Assembly: GCA_023101725.1 (NCBI GenBank)
Contig: JALJCO010000135.1
Coordinates: 1 to 64,000 of the forward strand
Direction: 5' to 3'
Source of the DNA: Atherinomorus stipes
Lineage: Eukaryota; Chordata; Actinopteri; Atheriniformes; Atherinidae
Length of the DNA stretch: 64,000 nt
The position numbers and the translations under genes were made by a program. The notes under the pieces are model-generated. The model ran no database searches, was not told where the DNA came from, and saw nothing but the letters and a program-made list of their open reading frames with translations. Each line of letters starts with the position of its first letter. Positions within the stretch are counted from its first letter, which is position 1. Shown here one piece after another: positions 23,129 to 34,812 of this stretch.

Positions 23129-24526
23129 AGGAGCCCTATCATGAAAAATGGACTTTTAAGAGCTTTTCAGCATGTCAGTGTGTTATTTCCTTATCAAGAA
23201 ATGATTTAAATCGTTATTTTTCTTCATTCATGCATATTTGAGTAATCTACATGAATATTTAAACCAAGCGCTACCTCCCTGCAAACGGCTGACTACCCAC
23301 CGCGTTACGTATGAACGTGGCACCAATCACGAAAGTCCAAATGCGCACGCTCAGTATCGTAGCAAGACGCCCTCTGTTGAACAGAAACTCAGAGAATCCT
23401 ATACACACTCTCTGAGGAAGAAACTAACACCTGCAGGAAGATTTCCTCAGAGACAAGCAGCCATCAGCTAACAGACGTTTGCTCCAGAGTTCAGGAGAAT
23501 TTTCTTCCTTTTTTTTTTTCTTTTTTTTAAAGCTCTAGAGGACAGCAAGTTGGGGAAAATGCAGTTACGTTCAGCGTGGTTATGTTCAGCGTGGGAGTTT
23601 ATTTGTTGTACTGGATGAATCGACTTGCCAGAAGTGGTTGGATTATAACTTCAGGAGCAGGAGAAAAAAACTCAACTTTGTGTGTGAACTTCACTCCTGA
23701 CAACTTCGTGAATCTTGGGCAGTAAAGTGTTTTTTTTCTCGGGGATTACTTCTGAAACCTGACGCAGTTCTTACTATAAAAACGCGCATGGACAGACAAC
23801 AACACTGGTGAGTCAACACATCTCTCAGCTCAATGCTAACTGTTAGGCTATGATTTGTTCGCTAATTTACTTACTTGTCAGGGGTCTCTGTGGTACTTCT
23901 GTGGTACTGCGTGTACTTCAAACTCCATATCAGACTCTGGGTCGAGCGCATACAGCTCCATAACAGGCTCCTCCGTTTGATCTCGTCGATCGGAGTCCGA
24001 TTATCCATCAATGTTTACAAGATCCATGTGAGTGCTGCTTAGCTCAGCGCTAACTGTTAGCCTATGATTTGTTCGCTAAATTACTTGCTTGTCAGGGGTC
24101 TCTGTGGTACTTCTGTGGTACTGCGTATACTTCAAACTCCATATCAGACTCTGGGTCGAGCGCATACAGCTCCATAACAGGCTGGTCTGTTTTATCCCGT
24201 CCATCGGAGTAATTATCCATCAATGTTTACTACTAACATCCACATGAGAGCTGCCGGTGCCGGTGCTACAGACAATTCTGTGACCCTTCAGAATAAGTGT
24301 CTCTTCCGGGGCGACGTCATGAAATGGGCGTAAAACATGCTGCAATTGGTCGAGAGCTCCGCGGTTCAGTACAGTCAGCCATCTTACTTCCGTGTTGGAA
24401 ATGAGATGCATCGAAAAACTAATATTTAACACCAAATTAGTTTCTATAGTAACGATGGGAACATATCTAGCTTATAAATGCCTATATTTGACTTTTGGAA
24501 CATTTGAAAAGCATGATACAGCTCCT
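23129..24526 (+). mobile_element. TTAA family A, copy 3 (1.4 kb, internally duplicated)
   Basis: TTAA at 23125-23128 and 24527-24530; ends AGGAGCCCTATCATGAAAAA and (other strand) AGGAGCTGTATCATGCTTTT. Compared with copies 1 and 2, about 200 bp are present twice: 23826-24030 and 24040-24235, both with CTCTGTGGTACTTCTGTGGT and ATCAGACTCTGGGTCGAGCG. Inside the first unit, the smaller GTGGTACTTCT is also doubled. Copy 4 (30621-32004) shares this arrangement. Confidence 0.92.
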
Positions 24527-24530
24527 TTAA

Positions 24531-24722
24531 TTCTTGGTGGCATAGATTTAACAATGAGCTGGAAACATTCCTCCTCTGCTCCATGTTGACATGATGGCAT
24601 CACAGTTGCTGCAGATTTGTCAGCTGCACATCCATGATGAGAATCTCCTGTTCCACCACATCCCAAACGTGCTCTGTTGGATTGAGGTCTGGTGACTGTG
24701 GGGGCCTCTGAAGTGCTCATTT
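24531..24722 (-). pseudogene. Tc1 transposase C-terminal fragment
   Basis: Minus-strand frames give PQSPDLNPTEHVWDVV around 24665-24710, with the catalytic E of a Tc1 DD34E transposase. They continue as MDVQLTNLQQL (about 24609-24645) and, in another frame, CFQLIVKSMPPRIKG (24535-24580). The rest of the element is missing. It abuts the TTAA of family A copy 3 directly, so copy 3 may have landed in or next to it. Confidence 0.8.
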
Positions 24723-26049
24723 AGACCATGTCCCCACGGTGCCAAAACCAGTGGGGGCATGATCAGTGGCGCAAATTTGGAGAAAGGCTTTACCAACCCT
24801 GTGAAACTGCTGTAGTACATACTATGATATTCCAGGTGGTGCTATGATGACTAAAGAACAAGACTTAGCACTTGCTAAGTCTTGGTGAGCCATAGAAAAG
24901 GGCTTACCCCGTATCACGTGGCATGCATGTCGTCTTGCTCTCGCTGTTGATGGTCCAGTAGCACAATACTCTGTTGTTGAAGCAGTGCATTTTGGTAAAA
25001 AAGCTGTAACCAAGCCAGGACTGTCTGGAGGAGCACCACAACACAGTTGATCACTGCTGCCATTATTGTTGTGACTGGTGCATGTTCATCATACTGCCAT
25101 CATATCCTCCAGTTGTGCAGCTACGCTGTCTTAACAGAACATAGATGGTCGAGGTTTCAAATCTCCCCACCTCTGCACCTTGTTTCAGATCTGATCGGTT
25201 TCTGGAGGCTAATCTTTGGGTTCGTGGGGATGTAGCTCCAGAGTCTTACAATTTTCTGGCAAACCTGTGTTCACACCAGTTCAACCAGAACATAAGTGTA
25301 AGGACTTTACTCTGCAGAAATCGACATAATCTGTTTGTCTGTAGATTGTTCAGTCTTCAGCTTGATTATTACCATTGCTTTCTATAGATCTTTTTCACGT
25401 GTTGTTACTGATCACGAGACAAGCACACTGGCAACGTATGTGGGTGGCAAAAAGTTCAACACAGCAGGTTTAGTGCTATGGGCTTGGCTGTTAAAGCTAG
25501 CATTTTGCCTCCATAAAAATAATGGTACTTTTGTGCTTTCTCTTTGGCTGGTCCGATCAACATCCCAAGATGAGCTTTAATTTTTCAGGCCGCTTTCTGA
25601 TCCTGAACGACAGGCTAAAAGGGTTGCTGCCATAAAACCTGATAACTTTTACTGGCAGCCATGGGAGAGCTCTCGGCTGCAGCAGCCTGGTAGCAGCACT
25701 GTTGTTGATGGCAATTCCTGCTAATTCTGTTTTTGGTGACCTGGTCTAAGTTTGATTATATTTATCTACATGAAAATGATGATGATGCATACTGTAGCTA
25801 AAATGCAGCAAACTGCAGTTGTTTTAACGTTATTGCGACCACACACCTCACGTTTGTCAGTTGTTCAGAGACAAAACAGACAAATGACGGAGGCTTATTT
25901 TGTCTTCCTTCAGGTAAACAATGAGACAACCAGTTGTCCCCAGCCTATGTCCCGTCCATCTTTGTGTTTGTCTGTGATCCAGAGAGAAGAAGGCAAATGG
26001 AAGATCTGGAAACGTTTGCAAGAACACAACGAGCTAACGAGATTTTTCA
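24723..26049. other. No recognised gene
   Basis: Unassigned. A short hairpin, AGACTTAGCA / TGCTAAGTCT with a 2-base loop, lies at 24861-24882. Frames of up to 102 codons (25752-26060) have no recognised features. Confidence 0.5.
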
Positions 26050-26057
26050 GTTCTCAG

Positions 26058-26299
26058 TAAGGGTGTGACGAGATCTCGTGCCACAAGACCTCGCGAAATT
26101 AAATTTGCTGAGATTTCTCATTTAAGCAAAAAGTTGTCTCGTGGGTCACCATAGGGGGCCTGGAAAATTTTTTTCAAGTCATGTTTTGTCATTTTAGTTT
26201 TCTCAAAAGTAATGTGAAAATATCACCTCGTCTCGTTCTTGTGGACCCAATATCATGTATCGTCTCGTCTCGTGAGTTGACTGTATCGTCACACCCCTA
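26058..26299. mobile_element. hAT-type MITE (242 bp) with 8-bp duplication
   Basis: TAAGGGTGTGACGAGA at the left and TCGTCACACCCCTA at the right form imperfect inverted ends. GTTCTCAG is repeated exactly outside (26050-26057, 26300-26307). The 8-bp duplication is diagnostic of hAT elements. The interior repeats TCTCGTG/CGTCTCGT words. Confidence 0.92.
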
Positions 26300-26307
26300 G
26301 TTCTCAG

Positions 26308-26971
26308 TGTTAATTAAACTTACAGACTTTTATTTTCCTTTGTGGTATCAAAAAGCTAAACCATCATAAAACAGCAATGTTTTGTCTCAGTTATTGTAAC
26401 GGTAACTCATAAATATAATGTTGAGATGTTCCAAATGCTTACATGGTGTTAATGTTATCTGGGTCTGCAGTTTTCATCTCTGACATGAAGAGGAAATACT
26501 TTAGGACACTTTCTACAGCTGAAGGTCTGATACCATCCTGCCACCAGATATCTGTAAGCTTCTACCTACTCGTAAGCTTTTATTTCTGCTCTTGTGAAGT
26601 GTGTCTGACGAGACACGATTGACGAGGTAATTGTAAATGTTGTGGTAAGCGAATCAGGCAGCAACATCTCCATCTGATGGCAGTTTTGGAGGTTTATAAA
26701 CCAGGATTTTGAGTCTTGAGCACCAACAAATGCAAATTATCTAAATATGGCTGCCTGAGCTGCCCACATAAAAGCTGAACTGGCTTAAAAAAGTGTATAG
26801 TCATCTAGAAGTGTCATGAATGAAGCAGCTCACAGCAAGTTCACTGCATAGAAAGTGCAGAGTCCCAGGCTAGCTTCTTGCCATCACAACATGGCTGCAT
26901 AACCAGTTATGTGACTGAGAGGTCTATAAATTAACAATAAATGCAGACAGCCAAGCAAATCTCATTAGATG
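26308..26971. other. No recognised feature
   Basis: Unassigned AT-rich sequence between two mobile elements. Confidence 0.5.
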
Positions 26972-26975
26972 TTAA

Positions 26976-27502
26976 AGGAAGAGTCCAGAGTCCCCCCACC
27001 GTTTCTGTTTGCAAACAACAGTATTCAAACCGAGCACCCCTCCCTCTCAGGCTAATGGCCGCCTCATTCTTCAAGCCTGTCTTCAAGCCTCTCCTTCAGA
27101 GCTCAGGAGCGGGTAAAAGCCAAACTAACATTAACCCTGGTTTTCCAACGTGCACTATCTAAAGCTCTTACCTTTTCTTCGGTGAATCCGCCATTTCTCT
27201 TTCTTTCTTTCTTTTTTTCTTCGAGAGTTCGAGTGACTGGCGTCTGCTCCAATCATGAGCTTATTCCCACACAGCGTCATGCCCTTAGCTCTGTCATTGG
27301 CTGGCAATGTAAACAGAAATCTCCACCCAGATATGTCCTGACCACAACAAAACAGAACGAAAGCGCAAATTACAGGCAGGGGAGAGGGAGTTGCATTCAA
27401 ATGCAACACTGCACACGAGTAGAGGCCCAAAGGTGCGGTTTTGAGATGGATTTGACTTCCACAAGTCTAACGTTTATTTTCGGGAAACTTCAGATTCTAC
27501 TT
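26976..27502. mobile_element. Possible TTAA element (family C)
   Basis: TTAA at 26972-26975 followed by AGGAAGAGTCCAGAGT; at the other end TTAA at 27503-27506 with AAGTAGAATCTGAAGT on the opposite strand. The termini agree at about 70 percent over 20 bases, so the call is tentative. The 191-codon frame starting at 27182 runs past the element's end and has no family features. A CTTT-rich tract lies at 27195-27222. Confidence 0.45.
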
Positions 27503-27639
27503 TTAAATAAAAGGGGAGGGGAATTTTTCTATAAAAATTGTACTATTTGGTCAATGAACATGAGTTCATTTACTGATTTAGAGGAGGCTGCCAAGGAAGA
27601 AGTTAGAGTTAGGATTAGGGATGTACTGTATCTTATTAT

Positions 27640-27745
27640 GATTTTATTGATACAGGTTTTTGTTGGAGCAGCGAGGCTTAGAAAACCCACAAGACAGTGG
27701 CTCTCAAGGACCAACTTTGGACCCCCCTGCTCTAAGCGACTGGAA
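27640..27745. mobile_element. hAT-type MITE, right-end fragment
   Basis: GTGGCTCTCAAGGACCAACT followed by TTGGACCCCCCTG resembles the right end of the CAGGGGTG... hAT MITE seen at 21315. The left part is missing. Confidence 0.4.
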
Positions 27746-28094
27746 AAGTTTACATGAGAAGCCTGCTGTATATGAGCTCCTTATCATATCCAGTTTTTGT
27801 GTGAAGTTCTTTGAAAGTGAAGTCATCGCTCAGTTTCATTGTAATTCAAAATAAATCATTGTTAGTTCCTGATATATAACTTTTGTTCAACAAGCTGTTT
27901 AAATAGTGTGGGTGAAATTATGCTTTCCAAGTAACACCTGTTCACCATTTGCATTTATAGGCATGTTTGTACTTTGAGGAAGTTGGATTCTTCAGTGCCT
28001 GAGTTCTCTTTAATAGTAACCACTAGACTATAAAGATATAATAATGTGTTAGATATCTGTCTTATTCAGCTCTGGTTTTGTCATTGTTTATTTC
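27746..28094. other. No recognised feature
   Basis: Unassigned spacer between the hAT fragment and a LINE tail. Confidence 0.45.
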
Positions 28095-28198
28095 TTCCAT
28101 TTCTACTTCTATTTCTTTATTTTAATTCTTTTGGTTAAACAGCACTTTGATCAACATTTGTTGTTTTTGAATGTGCTTATGAATAAAGTTTATTTGAT
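28095..28198 (+). mobile_element. LINE (L2/CR1-type) 3' end
   Basis: AACAGCACTTTGATCAAC, then GTGCTTATGAATAAAGTTTA, matches the end of fish L2/CR1 3' UTRs (AGCACTTTG...GTGCT.TATAAATAAAGTTTA). No coding part is present. Confidence 0.55.
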
Positions 28199-28950
28199 AA
28201 TGGCAAATGTTAACTATTCCTGTGACTATTTTGGCCTTGTAGTTGTACCAAGCTTCTAAAAACAGAGCAGCAACCTTATTCTTTGCCTATCCGCTGTATG
28301 ACTTCCTTTTCCATGAGGAAAGATGTAACATGGTTTCTCATATTTGTCATGACAAACAACAAAGAAAAAAACTGGCCCATTTATTGGTTTTAACCACGAC
28401 AACTTATGCTTACCACAAAACAGAAAAACATGGAGCTGCATGAGATCCTAGCGGTCTTGGGTTGATCATATTTCTATCATAACTTTTACAGAGTTCTTCC
28501 ATGTCTGAGTCATTTCTCCCAGCCAGAGTCACCAATCATCTTATTCATGCTCATGTTTTGTTTGTATTTACCCACAGTGCCTTTTGTGTTGTATACCACT
28601 TCCTGTATTTGTATCACTTGAAGCTAATGGAGACCGTTAGTAGGCAGACCAGAATTTGCTTCTTTGATACACATCAGTTTGTTTGCATATTCATACTTCC
28701 CCAAACAAACTGGATTTTCTGAACAAACAAAGCCTCCCATAGAAGCCGAAATACTTCCACAAGCTTGCTTTTACTGCAGAGGGTTCAGGTCAGACTTCAG
28801 GCTCAGCCATAAATGGTCCGAGCACTACACCTCCACCTTTTGCGTTCCCCAGCCTTGTTATTAGTGAAAATTGAAAAAAAAAATGAATTCAGCAGTTGCA
28901 CATTTTTACTGAATTGACCACATCCACATTGCAGTGCATTTGGGGTTTAA
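28199..28950. other. No recognised feature
   Basis: Unassigned sequence; frames below 75 codons only. Confidence 0.5.
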
Positions 28951-28954
28951 TTAA

Positions 28955-29578
28955 AGGTGTCATAACCTGCTGTTTTACATCCACAATCCTTCTTAAATTA
29001 TCTTCAAATTAATTTTTAATTCTAGTTGGTTGGGCCGAAAATTTAATGAGCTCATTTTAACCTCTTTTTATCCCCAACTATTGTTTGTCGCGAGAATATG
29101 TATGAGAGTTAGAGCTGTCTGTAAGCGCGTTCACGGGGCAAACGTCAAAGCCAAAACAAAGTTTTATCAGGACAGAACGGTGAAGGAAAATGATGTCCCA
29201 ACAGAGAAAAAAATTATTAAAAACGTAACGGTGCGGTTGATAGAGAGGATCTGGAGTAAAAGGGCTGGACTGATGAATATAAGGAGCGGACGTCTGACGT
29301 GAAGTTAACCAAACAGTGTTAGCTTCTTAGCTACATTAGCAGCTTGTCCGCTCGTCTACCATCGTTTACTGGTCTCTGACACAAAAGATAATAAGTTACA
29401 CAAGCAGCAACACTTACCGACTGCACATCCTCACCAGTAAATATAATCCACTCCTCCCTGGTAAAGTCTGTTAGAGCACTGAAAACTGCTGAATTTCTGC
29501 CGAGGCAACTCAGCATGGCAATCCTGTTAAAACACACGTTTTAACGTGAAAAAGTGGGATTTCCGGGTGATGACTCCT
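28955..29578 (-). mobile_element. TTAA family B, copy 2 (624 bp, inverted)
   Basis: TTAA at 28951-28954 and 29579-29582. Reading from the right it starts AGGAGTCATCACCCGGAAAT and ends (left, plus strand) AGGTGTCATAACCTGCTGTT. Compared with copy 1 (15622-16627) it lacks the central part with the GCTAGC-containing duplication and is about 380 bp shorter. Confidence 0.9.
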
Positions 29579-29714
29579 TTAAGTAGTTTTCTTATCATTT
29601 TCATTTAATTTCTCTACAAGTTAAGTAAGCTTCTTAAAGCATTTTCACACATCACACAGACATGAGAGAAATAAGTACGTCTGTCTTCCTATTCCTTTTT
29701 GGACATGTTTAATT

Positions 29715-29800
29715 GGTAATTGCTGGGGTAGGCTCCAGCAACCCCGCGACCCTCAATTGGACTAATATATAAGTGGTACAGAAATGAATGAATTTATATG
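29715..29800 (+). mobile_element. SINE/LINE 3' end fragment with ATGA tail
   Basis: GGGTAGGCTCCAGCAACCCC, then GCGACCCTCAATTGGACTAA, and ending in GAAATGAATGAAT: the common 3' part of a fish short interspersed repeat. Confidence 0.6.
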
Positions 29801-30616
29801 ATTTCTCAACATACATGACACATTTTGCAATTGCTTTCTTTTTTTTTTTTTAATAAGTTCAAAACAAACATTCATTCAATTTTTAAAGCTCTCGACCAAG
29901 TGTAATGGTGTACGTAAGGCATGGGAATGGGCTGGAGTGCGAGGCAGTAATGCAACAGAGAAAACACTTACCACAAATTGCTTTTCTTAGGTGGACGGCT
30001 CCCTGAGACATGGGCTCTGTTAATAGTAATATTATGTTAGCAAGAGGGGAAGACTGGAGTCTGCAGGGATTTCCATTGCCACAATAAGCACAATGGATAA
30101 AGTTAACAAGCAAAACTGAAACTACTAAGTAGAAAGAAAGCAAAAACTATTACTGTATAAACTAGGTGTATTGTGAAAGTTAATATAGAAAGAAAATATA
30201 GTTTCTTTCAAATACCCATCTTTACCACTAGATGTCAGTCATTTTTACATACTGTACCTTTAAGTTAGGACCAGTGCACATTTCTTAAATATCAGTTTAA
30301 TGTTTGAAAGTAAAGAGATGTATATTTGTGTCATAGTTTGCAAGGATGTAGTCACAGGAGTGAAAAGGGAGCCAGCATCACAAGGCACACTGATTTATGT
30401 ATCATCACTCTGCTTTTCCATGGCACTGCACTGCACACACTGATGCAGCGCTGAGCTGCTTCTGTCTGGTTCGTCTGAATTAACAAAGACGACCAACTGA
30501 AGCTTAAAAAGGACCTCTGTTTTTTGTCCCAAAAATCAATAATGATGTGTAAACATAGTTTATAATTGGGATTCAGGTTTCTTTGCGGTACATTAATGTG
30601 ATTTTAGAGCAAAGAA
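29801..30616. other. No recognised feature
   Basis: Unassigned; T-run at 29841-29853. The 86-codon minus frame 29883-30143 begins with a hydrophobic stretch (VVSVLLVNFIHCAYCGNG) that could pass for a signal peptide, but nothing else supports a gene. Confidence 0.5.
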
Positions 30617-30620
30617 TTAA

Positions 30621-32004
30621 AGGAGCTGTATCATGCTTTTCAAATGTTCTAAAAGTCAAATATAGGCATTTATAAGCTAGATATGTTCCCATCGTTACTA
30701 TAGAAACTAATTTGGTGTTAAATATGAGTTTTTCGTGCATCTAATTTCCAACACGGAAGTAAGATGGCTGACTGCACTGAACCGCGGAGCCTGCCATTGC
30801 AGCATGTTTTACGCCCATTTCATGACGTCGCCCGGAAGAGACACTTATTCTGAAGGGTCACAGAATTGTCTGTAGCACCGGCACCGGCAGCTCTCATGTG
30901 GATGTTAGTAGTAAACATTGATGGATAATTACTCCGATTGACGGGATAAAACAGACCAGCCTGTAATGGAGCTGTATGCGCTCAACCCAGAGTCTGATAT
31001 GGAGTTTGAAGTACACGCAGTACCACAGAAGTACCACAGAGACCCCTGACAAGAAGTAATTTAGTGAACAAATATAGGCTAACAGTTAGCGCTGAGCTAA
31101 GCAGCACTACATGGATCTTGTAAACATTGATGGATAATCGGACTCCGATCGACGGGATAAAACAGACCAGCCTGTTATGGAGCTGTTGCGCCGACCCAGA
31201 GTCTGATATGGAGTTTGAAGTACACGCTGTACCACAGAAGTACCACAGAGACCCCTGACAAGTAAGTAAATTAGCGAACAAATCATAGGCTAACAGTTAG
31301 CATTGAGCTGAGAGATGTGTTGACTCACCAGTGTTGTTGTCTGTCCATGCGCGTTTTTATAGTAGGAACTGCGTCAGGTTTCAGAAGTAATCCCAGAGAA
31401 AAAACACTTTACTGCCCGAGATTCATGAAGTTGTCAGGAGTGAAGTTCCACATAAAGTTGAGTTTTTTTTCCCCTGCTCCGGAAGTTAAAATCCAACCAC
31501 TTCTGGCAAGTCGATTCATCCAGTACAACAAATACACTCCCACGCTGAACATAACCACGCTGAACGTAACTGCATTTTTCCCAACTTGCTGTCCTCTAGA
31601 GCTTAAAAAAAAAGAAAAAAAAAAGGAAGAAAATTCTCCTGAACTCTGGAGCAAACGTCTGTTAGCTGATGGCTGCTTGTCTCTGAGGAAATCTTCCTGC
31701 AGGTGTTAGTTTCTTCCTCAGAGAGTGTGTATAGGATTCTCTGAGTTTCTGTTCAACAGAGGGCGTCTTGCTACGATACTGAGCGTGCGCATTTGGACTT
31801 TCATGATTGGTGCCACGTTCATACGTAACGCGGTGGGTAGTCAGCCGTTTGCAGGGAGGTAGCGCTTGGTTTAAATATTCATGTAGATTACTCAAATATG
31901 CATGAATGAAGAAAAATAACGATTTAAATCATTTCTTGATGAGGAAATAACACACTGACATGCTGAAAAGCTCTTAAAAGTCCATTTTTCATGATAGGGC
32001 TCCT
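30621..32004 (-). mobile_element. TTAA family A, copy 4 (1.4 kb, inverted)
   Basis: TTAA at 30617-30620 and 32005-32008. It is an inverted, nearly identical relative of copy 3 (23129-24526), with the same internal duplication. In copies 3 and 4 a 77-codon frame near the left end (31662-31895 here, 23238-23471 in copy 3) is the same in sequence. Since copies 1 and 2 do not keep it, I take it as shared ancestry and not as a gene. Confidence 0.92.
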
Positions 32005-32008
32005 TTAA

Positions 32009-33540
32009 TGTTGCTCTTGGAGAAGGATCAGTTAGGCATTTCTAAATATTCATTATCATTTAAAGGCCCCAGCTAATTTCCATGTCATTTTTTAAAAACA
32101 AAAAAGCAGACAACTAGAGTTAAGACAACAATGAAGAAAATTAGAATATAACTAAATGTCCTAAAAGTAAATCACTCTTCTATTTACATTTATGTTTATC
32201 TGACGTGAAAGATGTTAGGCCATGTCTTGACGACATTTTCAAGCTCAAGTTCTTGACTTACACACACACACCCACATCCTCACCCTCTCTTTCATGCTCT
32301 CATGAGCACACGCACATGAATAGAAAATGGCAGAGATCTTCAGACAACATACCCACACAGGCGCTAACTGAGATTACTACAATTACAGAGCATCTTCTGA
32401 GTATTCCAACTCAATCAGGGATGATATAAAAGGCCTCGTCAGAACTGACGAGCTGCCCTCTTGAGTCCCCTTCTTCCTTCTTCCACTGATTGCTGCTATC
32501 AGTGGCTGTGTGGGTGAAAGGCTGTCTGATAACTCTCCTCCCTCAAATGAGCCCATCTTACATGTTCATGATCGGAGAAGTGATGTCCGTGGTATGTGTC
32601 AGAGCAAATGGCCTCATGATGTCATGTTAAATACACAGAACTGAGATTGTCAAACAGAAAAATGCAATTTTCTTTTTTTTCATGCTACATTTATTTCAGA
32701 GTGCTCTATGAGTGCTTTTAATCAGCATTTAAATTTGCTGTGGATGTTTCTTTGTGTTCTTCAGACATCTCTTTTTTGTTTTCTTTTGTTTGCTTTTTTT
32801 TTTTTTAAAAAAAAAAGAAAGAATCAAGGTAAAATATGCCAATACACTGTAATAAAATAAAATTTAAATATCAGATTGTTTTGTTGATCTTGCCAAGCAA
32901 TTAAGTGGAGGCATTGACACTGAAAAGACTGCATTCTTCAGGATATTAGTACTCTTTTTTTTTTTTTTCAAAATCTGTTTTATTAAATGCATCTATGTTT
33001 AAATTGACTCATAGCTTCTGTGTTTATGGTTTACTTTCAATGAAGACATTACGTAAATTAGGATTGTTTTCAATTGCTAATTCTTAAAACTTTGGCACAT
33101 TTTAACACTTATCATTCGAAACTTTTCAAACTATATTATAGTATTACTGCACTAAAATACTAAAAAACAACTTTAATTCCATGCTTTAACCCTATCTTCA
33201 CATTTTGTGCCTCCATTTAAGATAATACAGTATATACCTTCAGAGCACACTTTTTCAGTGTTGTTTCATGCCATAAAATGGCTCGGCAAATGGTCAGGAT
33301 TTTGTCGTCACCCTCTAAGACATAGCATAAAATTCTACGCAAAACTAAAGTATTTTCAGCATGTTTTCTGCTTTATGACAAAGTATGGGCCTGGTTGTGC
33401 CCAGAAGGTCAAAGAAATGGGCCTTTGAGTAAAAACTATAACTTCCTGTTGCCAGGGAGCTGGGCTATGTCATGAGAATATTGATATGTAAATTTGTTCA
33501 GGATGACGCTGCATATACCATAACTGTATATAATTATGGA
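32009..33540. other. No recognised gene; simple-sequence tracts
   Basis: AT-rich, non-coding. CACACACACACCCACA-type tract at 32260-32276; T/A-rich homopolymers at 32797-32820 and 32956-32970. Nothing recognised. Confidence 0.5.
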
Positions 33541-33548
33541 GTAGCTTC

Positions 33549-33816
33549 CGGTCTTTTTTAAAAAAAAAAAAGAGAAGAAGGGGGGGTTTTTCGCACATTT
33601 GGTACAATCTACAACAAGAAAAATAAAAAAAGGGGGGGGGGGGGGGGGGAAAAATGAACGAGGGTGGGGAAAAATAAAAAAAAAAAAAAAAAAAGAGGAA
33701 AAAAAAAAAACCCCAAGATAGAAAAAAAACATAATTATTCTAAAAACGGGTAAAAAAAAATAAAAAAAAAGAAGGAGAGAGCCCGGGGGGGGGGGGGTTG
33801 TAAAAAGCAATAAAAA

Positions 33817-33847
<31 letters not shown>

Positions 33848-33885
33848 AAATACCCCCCCCAAAGAAAAAAAAAAAAAAAAAAGCA
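33549..33885. repeat. Extreme low-complexity block, possible assembly or sequencing problem
   Basis: A-runs alternate with G-runs (about 18 G at 33632-33649, 13 G at 33785-33797) and C-runs (33854-33861). The A-runs carry scattered single T or G bases. This pattern looks like unresolved homopolymers. The 124-codon minus frame across it is Phe/Pro-rich only because of these runs. Confidence 0.8.
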
Positions 33886-34655
33886 TCATACGTAGTCATT
33901 GTGATGCAGATAACTTGTTCTATGCAAGAGTTATATCAGCTTTGTGTTTCATGGCAAGACATCAAACTTTGATGGCGCACCCTGGCCACACGCCAACTTT
34001 TTTGAGAAAGATGAGCACAGTTTTTGATAACACATTCTTGAGAAAATGATTTTGGTGGCTCATCGATGAAAGCTATCTGACGAATTAATTCAAATGTGAC
34101 GTGAGTAAATTGTCAAAATGGCGACTTTGACCCAAACTGGCCAATTTCCTTTTGGGTTTAGGCCGCAGCTCTATAGCAATAAAATGTGTACCATATATCA
34201 TAAAAACCAATGACATGCAGTGTTGGGGCTCCAAAAACATGTGGCTCTGGGGCTTAATTTAGTCCAAATATGCATGAAAACTTTTATCTAAATCCATAAC
34301 CAGCATATCTGCAGTCCAGGGCAGAGACCGACAGGGACCAGGAAATAATTATTTCCTTGCCATTGACTTCCATTTATATTTTTCCATTACTAAGTTCCCA
34401 TGAGGCTCACTGGAAAGGGCGTGACTTTGGCTCTCCATAGCATGATGCCACACAAAATCTCTGTGTTTATCTCCAGCATTGTGTTTACAAGCCGGTCGGG
34501 CCATATGTTCATGTGCGCTCATATGAATTCCTGCCTCTTCTTTCCTGAAGGATCTGATATCACCTAAAAAAGTCTTTGTCTGGGAACTTGCCAGAGGCAG
34601 CTTCTAACTGGGTTAAAAAAAAAATAGGAAAGAAAGGACCAAATGAAATTAAATT
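33886..34655. other. No recognised gene
   Basis: Unassigned sequence of moderate complexity with no open frame of note. Confidence 0.45.
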
Positions 34656-34812
34656 AAATTTTATTTTATTTAAATAATTGTGACTATATTTTATTTATTT
34701 TTAAAAAAATTTGGGGGGTGGTTTTGAGTGGGGAGTGTGGTTTGTTGATGAGTGTTTTTTTTTTTTTTTTTTTTTTGTTTCCAAATAAAGTTGTTTGAAT
34801 TGAATTGAATAG
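34656..34812 (+). mobile_element. LINE-type 3' tail with poly-T
   Basis: TTTATTTTATTTAAATAATT at the start, a T-run of about 24 at 34757-34777, then CCAAATAAAGTTGTTTGAAT and TTGAA repeats at the end: the AATAAA-plus-pentanucleotide finish of an L2-like tail. Confidence 0.45.

Noticed and set aside
23238..23471. 77-codon frame identical in two family A copies (also 31662-31895 minus)
   Set aside because: Identity follows from the recent common origin of copies 3 and 4; the frame is not kept in copies 1 and 2 and has no domain.
27182..27757. 191-codon plus frame
   Set aside because: It runs across the boundary of a probable TTAA element and into a hAT fragment, without family features.
29883..30143. 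Possible secreted peptide on the minus strand
   Set aside because: Only the hydrophobic start is suggestive; no conserved Cys pattern, splice sites or polyadenylation signal.
33436..33810. 124-codon Phe/Pro-rich minus frame
   Set aside because: Direct translation of A and G homopolymers of doubtful accuracy.
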